The notes: a model not told the origin generated them from the sequence alone. Positions 8,177 through 16,138 are shown, counted from the first letter of the stretch. The stretch: 55,404 nt of DNA from Streptomyces himastatinicus ATCC 53653 (GCF_000158915.1 NZ_GG657754.1:6726167-6781570), one strand, 5' to 3'. Made by a program: numbers and translations.

Positions 8177-8685
8177 CGGTCCACCTCCAGCAGCTTCTCC
8201 AGGGTGGCGAGCGCACGGCTCGCGGTCGACTTCACCGTGCCACGGGACACGCCGAGGGTCTCGGCTATCTGCGCTTCGGTCAGATCGGACCAGTAGCGCA
8301 GCACCAGCACCTCACGCTGGCGCGCGGTGAGTTGCCCGAGCGCGTCGAGGACCTGCCGGTGTTCCTCGGCGAGCAGCAGCGGCTCGTCCACCGGCGCCCC
8401 GGGCCCCTGGTACGGCGGGGTGTACGCCCGGGCCGTACGCCGTCGGCGCAGCACCGAGCGGGCGGCGTTGACCACCGCGGTGTGCAGATAGGCGTGCGCG
8501 TCCTGGAGGTCGTCCAGCCGTGCGCCGTGTCTGCGGCAGACGGCGGCGAACGCGTCCTGGACGACATCCTCGGCGGTGTGCAGATCGTCCACCAGGAAGA
8601 TCGCCAGCCGGATCATGTCGAGCCGCCGGGCCCGGTAGAGGTCGGCCAGCGTGGGCGGCGGCTCCTCGTCGTCCTGACCGTCCAC
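8173..8685 (-). CDS. ECF-type RNA polymerase sigma factor (sigma-70 family, SigE-like)
   Basis: 170 residues from GTG 8685. Region 2 is visible in LYRARRLDMIRLAIFLVDDLHTAEDVVQDAF segments and region 4 in LTARQREVLVL...LTEAQIAETLGVSRGTVKSTASRAL, a helix-turn-helix for -35 recognition. The start is uncertain. The frame stays open to a TTG at 8772, but that extension crosses an A9 run (8723-8731, T9 in the coding sense) and reads unnaturally as PYFFFPAP. GTG 8685 gives the usual 12-13 residues before LYR but lacks a clear ribosome-binding site. It is coupled by ATGA to the membrane protein downstream. It should direct transcription of an unknown regulon. Confidence 0.8.
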   Translation of the reverse strand: MDGQDDEEPPPTLADLYRARRLDMIRLAIFLVDDLHTAEDVVQDAFAAVCRRHGARLDDLQDAHAYLHTAVVNAARSVLRRRRTARAYTPPYQGPGAPVDEPLLLAEEHRQVLDALGQLTARQREVLVLRYWSDLTEAQIAETLGVSRGTVKSTASRALATLEKLLEVDR

Positions 8686-8873
8686 CGGCCGCAGCAGCCG
8701 GAGGCGTACCCCTGGTGCCGGGAAAAAAAAATAGGGCACGGCGAAGCAGCCGGGCCCACCAGGGCGGGACAAGAGTGAGCTGCATCGTCCTCGTTCACCT
8801 AAAACGGTGCGGCAGGGCCGACTCCGGATCCGGCCCTGCGCCTCCGTTGCTGACGGACTGCCCCGGCTGACGG

Positions 8874-9220
8874 TCAGCGGTCGGCCGGGACCGGCTTCGG
8901 CTGGGTCGAGGCCGGGACGGAGGGCACGGGCTCGGGCTCGGCGGGGTCCGAGGGGACGGACGGGACGGGCTCGGGCTCGGTGGAGGCCGGGACGGAGGGC
9001 ACCGGCTCGGGCTCGTTCGCCTCCGGGCCGTCCGGGACCGGCTTGGGCTCGTGCGCCTCCGGGGCCCAGTCCACGCCTTGGGCTCCGCCGGTCGTGAGTG
9101 GTCGGCGGTGACCGCCTGGGCGGCCATGCCGCCGCCCACGATCAGGGCGATACCGGCGGCCGACCCCAGAACCCAGGTGCGCACGGGGCGGTTCAGCTTC
9201 TTGGCGCGGATGTGCCGCAT
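8874..9220 (-). pseudogene. secreted or membrane-anchored Pro-rich repeat protein, apparently frame-disrupted
   Basis: The 5' part from ATG 9220 encodes a basic N-terminus and one transmembrane/signal segment (RTWVLGSAAGIALIVGGGMAAQAV) with normal G/C third positions. After about position 9105 that frame turns into Arg/Ser/Pro-rich nonsense (running to 8795), while the adjacent frame becomes an orderly repeat of the unit EPEPVPSVPAS, again with G/C third positions, to a stop at 8874. A single-base change between about 9070 and 9105 would join anchor and repeat. It could be a genuine pseudogene, a programmed shift or an assembly error. If intact, it would be a short exported protein with a stiff Pro-rich stalk; function unknown. 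Confidence 0.5.
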
Positions 9221-9440
9221 AGGTCAACGACTCCAGGAAGGTCGGAAAACGCTGATGGGTCAGGCGGCGCCGGGAATCGGAAGACCGTTCCCGGAATCCG
9301 CCTTCACACCACCAGACGTGCGGCCCCACCCCAGGTTGTCGCGGCACCCGGAAATTCTTGGACCAACCCCGTGGGCGCGGGCCGCGTCTGTCACACCGCA
9401 GGGGCCGCTCAAGGCTCCGCGACGACCGGGAGGTCCACGG

Positions 9441-10631
9441 ATGAGACAGCGAACGGCACGCACCGGCTTATGCGCCCTGGCAGTGAGCCTGGCCGTGGGC
9501 GCGGCAACCCTCACGCCCGCGCACGCGGCCACGCCCGCGCACCCCGCCACGGCCGCCACGAAGGACGGCCACGAGGCGACGCGGGACGCGCTGCGGCGGT
9601 GGGTGGAGGAGGGCGGGATGCCCGGGGTGGCGGCCATGGTGCGGGACGGCAGGGAGACATGGTTCGGGTCGGCGGGGTACGCGGACACCGACACCGGTCG
9701 GAAACGGTCACCCGAGGACCACTTCCGGGCGGCGAGCATCACCAAGATGTTCATCGCGACCGTCCTCCTCCAACTGGAGGCGGAGGGACGGCTGAGCCTG
9801 GACGACTCGGTCGAGACCTGGCTACCGGGGGTGGTGCGGGGCAACGGCACCGACGGCGCCGAGATAACCCTGCGGAGCCTGCTCAACCACACCAGCGGCC
9901 TCTACAACTACACCGAGGACCCGGACTTCCAGGTCAACGCCTCCGGCAGCGGCTTCCCCGAGCACCGCTACGACACCTACGCGCCCGAGGACCTGGTGGC
10001 CGTCGCGATGAAGCACACGCACTCCGCACCGGGCGGGGAGCCGTCGTACTCGAACACCAACTACGTCCTCGCGGGCATGGTCATCGAGAAGGTGACGGGA
10101 CACTCCTACGCCCAGGAGGCCAAGCGGCGGATCATCAAGCCGCTGAAGCTGCGCGAGACGTTCTTCCCCGGCACCGGGCCGAAGGTGCCGAAGCCGCACC
10201 CCGTCGCGTACTCCACGCTGCACGACGACTCCCCCGACGCCCCGGTCCACGACGCCACCGAGCAGAACATGAGCTGGCTGGGCGCGGCGGGCGAGCTGAT
10301 CTCCACCGCCGGGGACCTCAACCGCTTCGACCGCGCCCTGATGCGCGGCCGGTTGCTGCCCCGCCCCCAGCTGGGCGAGATGCTGAACACGGTGCCCTCG
10401 GACGGGGGGATCAGGTACGGGCTCGGGGTCGAAGTGGCCAAGCTGTCCTGCGGTGTGACCGTGGTGGGCAAGACCGGCCGCACCAATGGCTCGCTGTCGG
10501 CGGTGGTGGGCACGGAGGACGGCACGCACCAGCTGGTGTTCAACGCCAACGGCGACTGGCTCCCGGACTCCTCCCGCTACTTCGACGTGATCGAGGCGGA
10601 GTTCTGCGGCCGCGCGGTCACAGATCGATAA
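9441..10631 (+). CDS. secreted serine hydrolase (beta-lactamase / D-Ala-D-Ala carboxypeptidase family) with a TTA codon
   Basis: 396 residues from ATG 9441. A Sec signal peptide (MRQRTARTGL, hydrophobic core, cleavage after AHA near residue 29) precedes a class C beta-lactamase-like domain. The nucleophile motif S99-I-T-K102 is present, with Y-S-N in PSYSNTNYVLAG and K-T-G in VVGKTGRTNGSL. These three motifs mark an active acyl-serine enzyme, most likely a DD-carboxypeptidase or esterase acting on peptidoglycan or a secreted substrate. Codon 10 (9468-9470) is TTA, implying dependence on the bldA tRNA. It stands alone; a strong hairpin at 10741-10770 ends it. The track extends further 5', but the signal peptide fixes this start. 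Confidence 0.85.
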   Translation: MRQRTARTGLCALAVSLAVGAATLTPAHAATPAHPATAATKDGHEATRDALRRWVEEGGMPGVAAMVRDGRETWFGSAGYADTDTGRKRSPEDHFRAASITKMFIATVLLQLEAEGRLSLDDSVETWLPGVVRGNGTDGAEITLRSLLNHTSGLYNYTEDPDFQVNASGSGFPEHRYDTYAPEDLVAVAMKHTHSAPGGEPSYSNTNYVLAGMVIEKVTGHSYAQEAKRRIIKPLKLRETFFPGTGPKVPKPHPVAYSTLHDDSPDAPVHDATEQNMSWLGAAGELISTAGDLNRFDRALMRGRLLPRPQLGEMLNTVPSDGGIRYGLGVEVAKLSCGVTVVGKTGRTNGSLSAVVGTEDGTHQLVFNANGDWLPDSSRYFDVIEAEFCGRAVTDR

Positions 10632-10740
10632 CTTCGGAAAATCGTGCAACCCTTCCCCGCCCCGGTAGGTCGTACCTGGCATCGGGCTTCCTGGGAGGGG
10701 ATCTGGGGGGATTCAGAGGGAGCCCTGTGGAGGGGGAAAC

Positions 10741-10770
10741 GAGGGGCCTGGTCGACGGACCAGGCCCCTC
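10741..10770. terminator. bidirectional intrinsic-type terminator hairpin
   Basis: A perfect 13-bp stem GAGGGGCCTGGTC / GACCAGGCCCCTC with a 4-base loop (GACG). It lies between the convergent 3' ends of the serine hydrolase (stop 10631) and the LCP gene (stop 10792) and can serve both strands. There is no U-tract, as is common in Streptomyces. Confidence 0.85.
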
Positions 10771-10791
10771 GAAACGTGTCCGCGCCCCGTC

Positions 10792-12117
10792 TCAGCGCAG
10801 CTCGCGGCTCACCGGGCGGTCGTGCCGCAGCTCGCCGAAGAGCTTCTTCGCCCGGGCGGTGTTCCACCGGACCGCGTCGCCCTTCGAGGTCCGGAAGTCC
10901 GTGCTGGAGACAGGGACGTTGACCCGCTGCCCGTCACCGGCCGTCACGCCCTTCATCGCCCGGAACAGTGACAGGAGATCGGGCATCTCCATGCCTTTGT
11001 CGACAATGAGCGTGTCCAGCCCCGCGCGCATCGTCGGATACATCGTGAACGGGTCGAGGGCGACGCCGGGTGTGGCGGCCTTGTGGGCGAGCGCGGCGAG
11101 GAATTTCTGTTGATTCTTTGACCGTCCGAGGTCGCCCTCGGCCTCTTGATGGCGCTGCCGGACGAATGCGAGTGCCTTGGAGCCGTCGAGGTTGTGACAG
11201 CCCTTCGTGAGATTCAGGCCCGATTTCTCGTCCCGTACATTCTTGTTCACGCACATGTTCACGCCGCCGACCGCGTTCACCAGGCCCACGAATCCCGCGA
11301 ATCCTATTTCCGCGTAGTGGTTGATGCGCAGGCCCGTGTTGTGCTCAATGGTGCGGATGAGCAAATCGGGGCCGCCGAGGGAGTACGCCGCGTTCAGCTT
11401 GTTCCGGTCCGCGCGGTAGTGCTTGCCGGTCTCGGGGCGGATGAACGAGGGAATCGTCACCCAGGAGTCACGCGGGAGGCTCATCAGCGTGCTGCCGTGG
11501 GCACCGGTGTGGAGCACCATCATCGAGTCGGTGCGGCCGCCGTCGGCGGAGCCGGTGTGCAGCTGCTTCTTGGCCGCGCCGGACAGCCCGTTGCGGCTGT
11601 CGGAGCCCACGATCAGGTAGTTGGTGCCCTTGCCGAGCGGCGGGCGGTCCGCGGCGGCCTTGCCGAGGTCGACCTTGCGGTCGAGCGTGCTGTCGGCCCA
11701 GACGTAGGTACCGGCGGAGACCAGGAGCGGTACGGAGACCAGGAGGGCCACCGCCCGTGTTATCCGGCGGCGGCGACTGGCCGGTTGCTTGGGCGGTCTC
11801 CGTCTGAGGGTCGGGCCGCCGCCGGAGCCCGCACCGCCCGAGCCCGCCGCCCCGCCCCCGCGCTGGGACGGGATCCCTGGCCGCCCCACGGTGGCCGGGG
11901 CGGAGAGGGAGATCACAGTGGCGGCCGGGGGCGGGGGCGCCTGTTGTGCGTACTCGCCGTAGCCCCACGCCTCGCCCGTGAGGACGTGCGGCGTGTCCGT
12001 TCCGCGGCCGTAGCCGCCGTAGCCGCCGTAGACGCCGTAACTGCCGTAGCCGTCGTAGGCGCCGTTTCCGCCGCTGTACTGGTTCCTGTCGGTCCGCCCG
12101 TCCGCCCACTCGTTCAT
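10792..12117 (-). CDS. LytR-CpsA-Psr (LCP) family cell-wall glycopolymer ligase
   Basis: 441 residues. The N-terminal 115 residues are cytoplasmic and low in complexity: a Gly/Tyr repeat (YGSYGVYGGYGGYG, residues 24-37), then Pro- and Gly-rich stretches and a basic patch (PASRRRRITR). One transmembrane helix (about 121-139) follows, and the LCP domain lies outside. Family signatures are visible: NYLIVGSDSR, GGRTDSMMVLH with the catalytic-region Arg and Asp, LMSLPRDSWV, NKLNAAYSLGGP and LAFVRQRH. LCP enzymes transfer teichoic-acid-like or other polymers from lipid carriers to peptidoglycan. The next gene on this strand upstream is a polysaccharide synthase-like enzyme, ending 34 bases before this start, so joint action on a surface polymer is plausible. 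Confidence 0.9.
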   Translation of the reverse strand: MNEWADGRTDRNQYSGGNGAYDGYGSYGVYGGYGGYGRGTDTPHVLTGEAWGYGEYAQQAPPPPAATVISLSAPATVGRPGIPSQRGGGAAGSGGAGSGGGPTLRRRPPKQPASRRRRITRAVALLVSVPLLVSAGTYVWADSTLDRKVDLGKAAADRPPLGKGTNYLIVGSDSRNGLSGAAKKQLHTGSADGGRTDSMMVLHTGAHGSTLMSLPRDSWVTIPSFIRPETGKHYRADRNKLNAAYSLGGPDLLIRTIEHNTGLRINHYAEIGFAGFVGLVNAVGGVNMCVNKNVRDEKSGLNLTKGCHNLDGSKALAFVRQRHQEAEGDLGRSKNQQKFLAALAHKAATPGVALDPFTMYPTMRAGLDTLIVDKGMEMPDLLSLFRAMKGVTAGDGQRVNVPVSSTDFRTSKGDAVRWNTARAKKLFGELRHDRPVSRELR

Positions 12118-12150
12118 GGCGCGCCAGTCTGCATGTTCACCAGTCCTACA

Positions 12151-14253
12151 TCAAATAGACGACAGTTCTTCATGATCGTGAGACCGGAGTTGCTGGGCGG
12201 CGGTGCCCGAACGGTGCATGCGGTGCCACGTCAGCCGGGCGCCGAGCAACGCGGCGACCACGGACTGGATGACCACCAGGTACATCAGCTGCCGGTAGAC
12301 GAAGAGCTGGAACGGCATCGCCCACAGCGACCGCATCCGTTCACCGTCCAGCCGCAGGGCGTATCCGGCGCATATGAGCTGGACGGCGAGGAACGCGCAC
12401 CAGATCCCGGCCGACTGCACGGGGCTGAGGAAGAGCGCGCCGTACAGGGCGAACAGATCGACGATCGGCGCGATCAACGGCAGCAGCACCTGGAAGAGGA
12501 CCAGGTACGACAGCCCCCGGCGCCCGAAGCGCCCGGCCGGGCCCAGTTCGACGGCGGCCCTCCGGTGCTTCCACATGGACTGGAGCGTGCCGAAGCACCA
12601 GCGGTAGCGCTGCCGCCACAGCTGGCGCAGCGAGGTGGGGACCTCGGTCCAGGCGACGGCCGTCTCCTCGTACACGACCCGCCAGCCGGCCCGCCACAGC
12701 GACATCGTGAGGTCGGTGTCCTCGGCGAGGGTGTCCTCGCTGACCCCGCCGACGCCCATCAGCGCGTCCCGCCGGAAGGCGCCGATGGCGCCGGGCACGG
12801 TGGGCATGCACTCCAGCACCTCGAACATCCGGCGGTCGAGGTTGAACCCGAAGACGTACTCCAGGTGCTGCCACCGGCCCAGCAGGCTGCGCCGGTTGCC
12901 GACCTTGGTGTTCCCGCTCACCGCGCCGATCGCCGGGTGGGCGAGCGGCTGGATGAGCTGGTGGACGGCATCGGCCTCGAAGACGGTGTCGGCGTCGACC
13001 ATGACCACGATGTCGTGCGCCGCGTGCGCGAGACCGGTGTTGAGGGCGGTCGCCTTGCCGGAGTTGATCTGCCGGATCACCGAGATCCGGGGGTCGTCGA
13101 TCCAGGTGGCGAGGTCCGCCGTCCGGTCCGTCGATCCGTCGTCGACCACGATGATCTGGAGATGCGGATGGGTGGAGGCCAGCAGCGAACGGACGGTGGC
13201 CTCGATGCCCGCCTCCTCGTTGTACGCGGGGACGATCACTGTCACCGGGTCGTTGACCTCGCGCAGCCAGGGGGAGCCGGGGCGGAAGCGGGTCAGCCGC
13301 CGGACATGGGCGCGGGCGAAGAAGACGAGCGTGACCAGCCGGAGCAGGCCCAGCGCACCGGCGATCGCGAGCACCCAGGCCATGGCGTTGGTGAACGTCC
13401 GCCCGATGGCACCGGCCCACAGCAGCGCATGGCCCTCCAGGCGCTCCCACAGGGACGCCGGTGTGGACGCCGGGGTGTCGCCCGCCTTCGCTCCGACCCC
13501 GGCGGTCACGGTGGTGAACCGGTCGACCCGCCGGTCGCCGAGCAGCTTCTGCGCCTCCTGGTACGCCGTCTCGTTCTGGCTGAACTGCCGGACCACGCCC
13601 TGCGACGGTTTGCGGTACCACTTGTCGGCGGTGACCAGGGTGTATCCGTCCGCGGCGACACGCTGCGCCGCCTTCCACTCGCCGCCGCACAGGGTGTCCA
13701 TCGCGGTCGTCTGGGGCATCCGGAGCAGCCCGGTGCGGACGCCCGAGGAGCCCGCCAGCGCCGACTGCGTGAGCGACAGCTCGAGACCGGTGCGCGCGGA
13801 TGACGAGGTGCCCAGGTCGGCGCCGGTGTAGGTGTTCGACCCGATCTCATGGCCCGCGGCGCGGATCTTCCGCACCAGGTCCGGGTGCTCGGCCGCCTTG
13901 GCGCCGTAGAGGAAGAAGGTGGCGTGCGCGTGGTGCTTGCGCAGCAGGTCGAGCAGGCGCGGCGTCCATACGGGGTCGGGGCCGCCGTCGAACGTGAGCG
14001 CCACGGTGCGTGCGGGCATCGAGGCCGACGACACCTTGCCGTCCTTGATGCGCAGGACCGGGCCGCCCTTGTCCACGGCCCTGGGCACGGGGGTGGTGCA
14101 GGGGCGCCGCGTCTTCGCGGTGTCGATCTCGTTGTCGGTCCACCCCTGGAACATCAGCATGGCGAACATCACAGGGAGGACGATGATCAAAAACAGCCAG
14201 TGCCCGCGCGGATCACGGGCCGCGGCATGCCGCCGTCTGGTCTTGCGGCTCAT
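12151..14253 (-). CDS. membrane glycosyltransferase family 2 fused to a degenerate polysaccharide-deacetylase (NodB) domain
   Basis: 700 residues. Order: transmembrane helix (about 19-36), NodB-like domain (about 80-245), helix (about 288-312), GT2 domain (about 335-560), then three or four C-terminal helices. The GT2 part has all processive-synthase motifs: DDGSTD (371-376), D420-A-D422, E511-D512 and Q548-R-Y-R-W552, as in cellulose, hyaluronan and poly-GlcNAc synthases. The NodB part has lost its metal triad: TFDGG replaces TFDDG (Gly90), and the H-x3-H motif reads N140-T-Y-T-G144; the arginine motif is R178-M-P-Q. So polymer synthesis is likely and deacetylation is not. The architecture recalls Streptomyces MatB-type proteins. 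It lies 34 bases upstream of the LCP gene on the same strand. Confidence 0.85.
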   Translation of the reverse strand: MSRKTRRRHAAARDPRGHWLFLIIVLPVMFAMLMFQGWTDNEIDTAKTRRPCTTPVPRAVDKGGPVLRIKDGKVSSASMPARTVALTFDGGPDPVWTPRLLDLLRKHHAHATFFLYGAKAAEHPDLVRKIRAAGHEIGSNTYTGADLGTSSSARTGLELSLTQSALAGSSGVRTGLLRMPQTTAMDTLCGGEWKAAQRVAADGYTLVTADKWYRKPSQGVVRQFSQNETAYQEAQKLLGDRRVDRFTTVTAGVGAKAGDTPASTPASLWERLEGHALLWAGAIGRTFTNAMAWVLAIAGALGLLRLVTLVFFARAHVRRLTRFRPGSPWLREVNDPVTVIVPAYNEEAGIEATVRSLLASTHPHLQIIVVDDGSTDRTADLATWIDDPRISVIRQINSGKATALNTGLAHAAHDIVVMVDADTVFEADAVHQLIQPLAHPAIGAVSGNTKVGNRRSLLGRWQHLEYVFGFNLDRRMFEVLECMPTVPGAIGAFRRDALMGVGGVSEDTLAEDTDLTMSLWRAGWRVVYEETAVAWTEVPTSLRQLWRQRYRWCFGTLQSMWKHRRAAVELGPAGRFGRRGLSYLVLFQVLLPLIAPIVDLFALYGALFLSPVQSAGIWCAFLAVQLICAGYALRLDGERMRSLWAMPFQLFVYRQLMYLVVIQSVVAALLGARLTWHRMHRSGTAAQQLRSHDHEELSSI

Positions 14254-14662
14254 CCGCCGACGCCCGGAGCCACCCGGCGGAGCACGCGGACGACCCGTCT
14301 TCGGCCCGGCGCGGGGCCGGGCGCGGTGATCACCACCAGGGCGCGGCGAGATGTGGCTATGAGACGGATTTTTTGTCGCTTGCGGTTCCGGCTGGCCTTA
14401 CACATGTGGAGGGAGTGTAGCGATCAGTCATTTCGGCGCGACCCCCAGATTTCTTACCGACCAGTTGGCCCGCGTGACATAGAACTCACTTATGGCGGAA
14501 GGGCGGCGGCGCCGCCGAGGGCGGTTGACAGGCCGCGGTATTCGATGATCGAATCGCCAGCCCCGTCAACCGCGAGCCGGATTATGGGAATTCACGTCAC
14601 CGTTGAATGTATTTCGCCGGTGCCGTGCCGGATGAATGCCGACGCCGCACCAGCGGTTGAAT
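14254..14662. other. intergenic region between rbsD and the glycosyltransferase gene
   Basis: 409 bases without a convincing gene. It holds the 5' flank of the glycosyltransferase (a relatively AT-rich stretch at 14365-14460 where its promoter should lie) and, nearer rbsD, the nested palindrome at 14521-14573. Open frames crossing it have poor codon usage and no domain. Confidence 0.6.
14521..14573. promoter_or_regulatory. nested inverted repeats downstream of rbsD
   Basis: An outer inverted repeat GCGGTTGAC (14521-14529) / GTCAACCGC (14565-14573) encloses an inner 15-bp palindrome ATTCGAT-G-ATCGAAT (14540-14554). The outer pair could form the stem of a terminator for the ribose operon; the inner palindrome looks like a protein-binding site. 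Which role applies cannot be decided from sequence. Confidence 0.5.
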
Positions 14663-15061
14663 TCAGAACGGCACGCCGCAGCGCAGCAGCACGTTCGCGT
14701 AAGGCCGCGCCTCGCCGGTCCGCACGACCAACTTCGCCGTGGCGGTACGGGACTTCAGCTCCTCGTGCGAGACGAGATCCAGCGCGGGGTACGGGAAGTA
14801 GGCGTCGAGCAGGGCCATCGCCGCCGGGTTGTACTCGCTCACCTCCTGCGCCGCTACGGCCCCCTCGGTCACCAGCTCGTCCAGCAGCCCGGTCAGCACC
14901 TCCTCGAAGGACGGCACCCCCGCCCTGAAGGCGAGGTCGACGACGAGCGGGCCGGAGGACGGTATCGGCAGGCCCGCGTCGCACACCATCACCGTGTCGG
15001 TGTGGCCCAGCAGCGCCAGACCCGCGCTCAGGTGACGGTTGAGGATCCCCCCACGCTTCAC
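14663..15061 (-). CDS. rbsD: D-ribose pyranase
   Basis: 132 residues, the normal length of RbsD. It interconverts beta-pyranose and beta-furanose ribose so that ribokinase receives the furanose. Typical features are the opening MKRGGILNRHLSAGLALLGHTD with the catalytic-type histidine, the Asp-Ala-Gly-Leu-Pro loop (CDAGLPIPSS) and the C-terminal ARPYANVLLRCGVPF. The start overlaps the ribokinase stop by four bases (15058-15061), so it is the last, translationally coupled gene of the ribose operon. Confidence 0.93.
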   Translation of the reverse strand: MKRGGILNRHLSAGLALLGHTDTVMVCDAGLPIPSSGPLVVDLAFRAGVPSFEEVLTGLLDELVTEGAVAAQEVSEYNPAAMALLDAYFPYPALDLVSHEELKSRTATAKLVVRTGEARPYANVLLRCGVPF

Positions 15062-15984
15062 AGGGCGGCCACCTCGTCGGCGGTCGGGAACGACACCTGC
15101 GCCCCGGCCCGCGTCACCGCGGCCGCGCCGACGCGCACGGCGTACCGGACCGCGGTCTCCAGGTCGTCGCCGACGCCCAGGCGCCAGGCGAGCGCACCGG
15201 TGAAGGCGTCACCGGCGCCCGTGGTGTCCACGGCCTCGACCGGCAGGCTGGGGATCCGCACCGTACGGTCGCGGTCGGCGACGAGCGCGCCCGCACCGCC
15301 CAGGGTGACCACCACCGAGCGCGGGCCGCGCGCCAGCAGCGCCGCCGCCCACGCCTCGGGGTCGGTGGCGTCCCCGTCCGGATCGTCGCCCAGCAGATAC
15401 CGCGCCTCGTGCTCGTTGACGACGAGGGGATCGCACGCGGCCAGCACATCGGCGGGCAGGGGCGCGGGCGGCGAGGGGTTGAGCACCACACGCGGCCCGG
15501 ACCGGTCGCCGAAGCCCGCCTCCGCGGTGCGCACCACCTCGGCGACCGTCTCCAGCGGGATCTCCAGCTGGAGCGAGACGACGCGGGCTGCGGCCAGCAG
15601 GCTCCCGGCGTCGCGTACGTCCGAGGGGGTGAGCCGGGAGTTGGCGCCGGGGGAGACCACGATGCTGTTGTCGCCCGAGGGGTCCACCGTGATCAGCGCG
15701 ACCCCGGTGGGCGCGCCGCCGACCAGGACGCCGACGGTGTCGACCCCGGCGGCCCGCTGCGAGTCCAGCAGCAGGCGGCCGTGGTCGTCGTCGCCGACCC
15801 GGGCCAGCAGGGCCGTACGGGCTCCGAGGCGCCCGGCGGCGACGGCCTGGTTGGCGCCCTTGCCGCCGGGGTGGACGGCCAGGTCGGAGCCGAGGACGGT
15901 CTCCCCGGCCCCGGGGCGGCGGTCGACGCCGACCACCAGATCGGCGTTGGCCGATCCCACGACCAGCAGGTCGTAGTCGTGCAT
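15058..15984 (-). CDS. rbsK: ribokinase
   Basis: 308 residues, PfkB family. It phosphorylates ribose at O5 with ATP, feeding the pentose phosphate pathway. The substrate signature GGKGANQAVAAGRLG lies near residue 40, and the C-terminal PfkB signature DTTGAGDAFTGALAWRLG contains the catalytic Asp and anion hole. N-terminal GSANADLVVGVDRRPGAGET is typical. It is separated from the upstream fused transporter gene by 154 bases that consist mostly of the heptad repeat 16013-16131, the only real gap in the operon, and overlaps rbsD downstream. Confidence 0.93.
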   Translation of the reverse strand: MHDYDLLVVGSANADLVVGVDRRPGAGETVLGSDLAVHPGGKGANQAVAAGRLGARTALLARVGDDDHGRLLLDSQRAAGVDTVGVLVGGAPTGVALITVDPSGDNSIVVSPGANSRLTPSDVRDAGSLLAAARVVSLQLEIPLETVAEVVRTAEAGFGDRSGPRVVLNPSPPAPLPADVLAACDPLVVNEHEARYLLGDDPDGDATDPEAWAAALLARGPRSVVVTLGGAGALVADRDRTVRIPSLPVEAVDTTGAGDAFTGALAWRLGVGDDLETAVRYAVRVGAAAVTRAGAQVSFPTADEVAAL

Positions 15985-16012
15985 GCGGTATGTCCTTTCA
16001 GGCGGGCGATTT

Positions 16013-16131
16013 TGTCAGCCGTCACATGTCAGTCGTCAGCTGATAGGTGTCAGCCGTCACATGTCACCTGTCAGCCGATACCTGTCAGCTATCACGTGTC
16101 AGCCGACACCTGTCAGCCGTTCCGTGTCGGC
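16013..16131. repeat. 17-unit heptanucleotide tandem repeat between rbsK and the rbs transporter gene
   Basis: 119 bases read as 17 consecutive heptads without a break in phase: TGTCAGC alternates with a more variable heptad (CGTCACA, CGATACC, TATCACG, CGACACC, CGTTCCG), giving a 14-base super-period. Seven heptads are exactly TGTCAGC. It fills most of the gap between the stop of the fused transporter (16139) and the ribokinase start (15984), so it lies in the operon's transcript. It encodes nothing convincing. Confidence 0.9.
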
Positions 16132-16138
16132 GGCGGGA

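Noticed and set aside
11146..13803. 885-codon open frame antisense to LCP and glycosyltransferase genes
   Set aside because: It spans two well-supported genes in antisense, has a His/Arg/Gly-rich composition and matches no family.
14374..14740. Possible small gene between rbsD and the glycosyltransferase
   Set aside because: The frame has non-Streptomyces third-position usage, runs through the nested palindrome and into antisense rbsD, and shows no domain.
16013..16131. Possible CRISPR or tRNA-like structure
   Set aside because: The unit is only 7 bases with no spacers, and no cloverleaf can be drawn.
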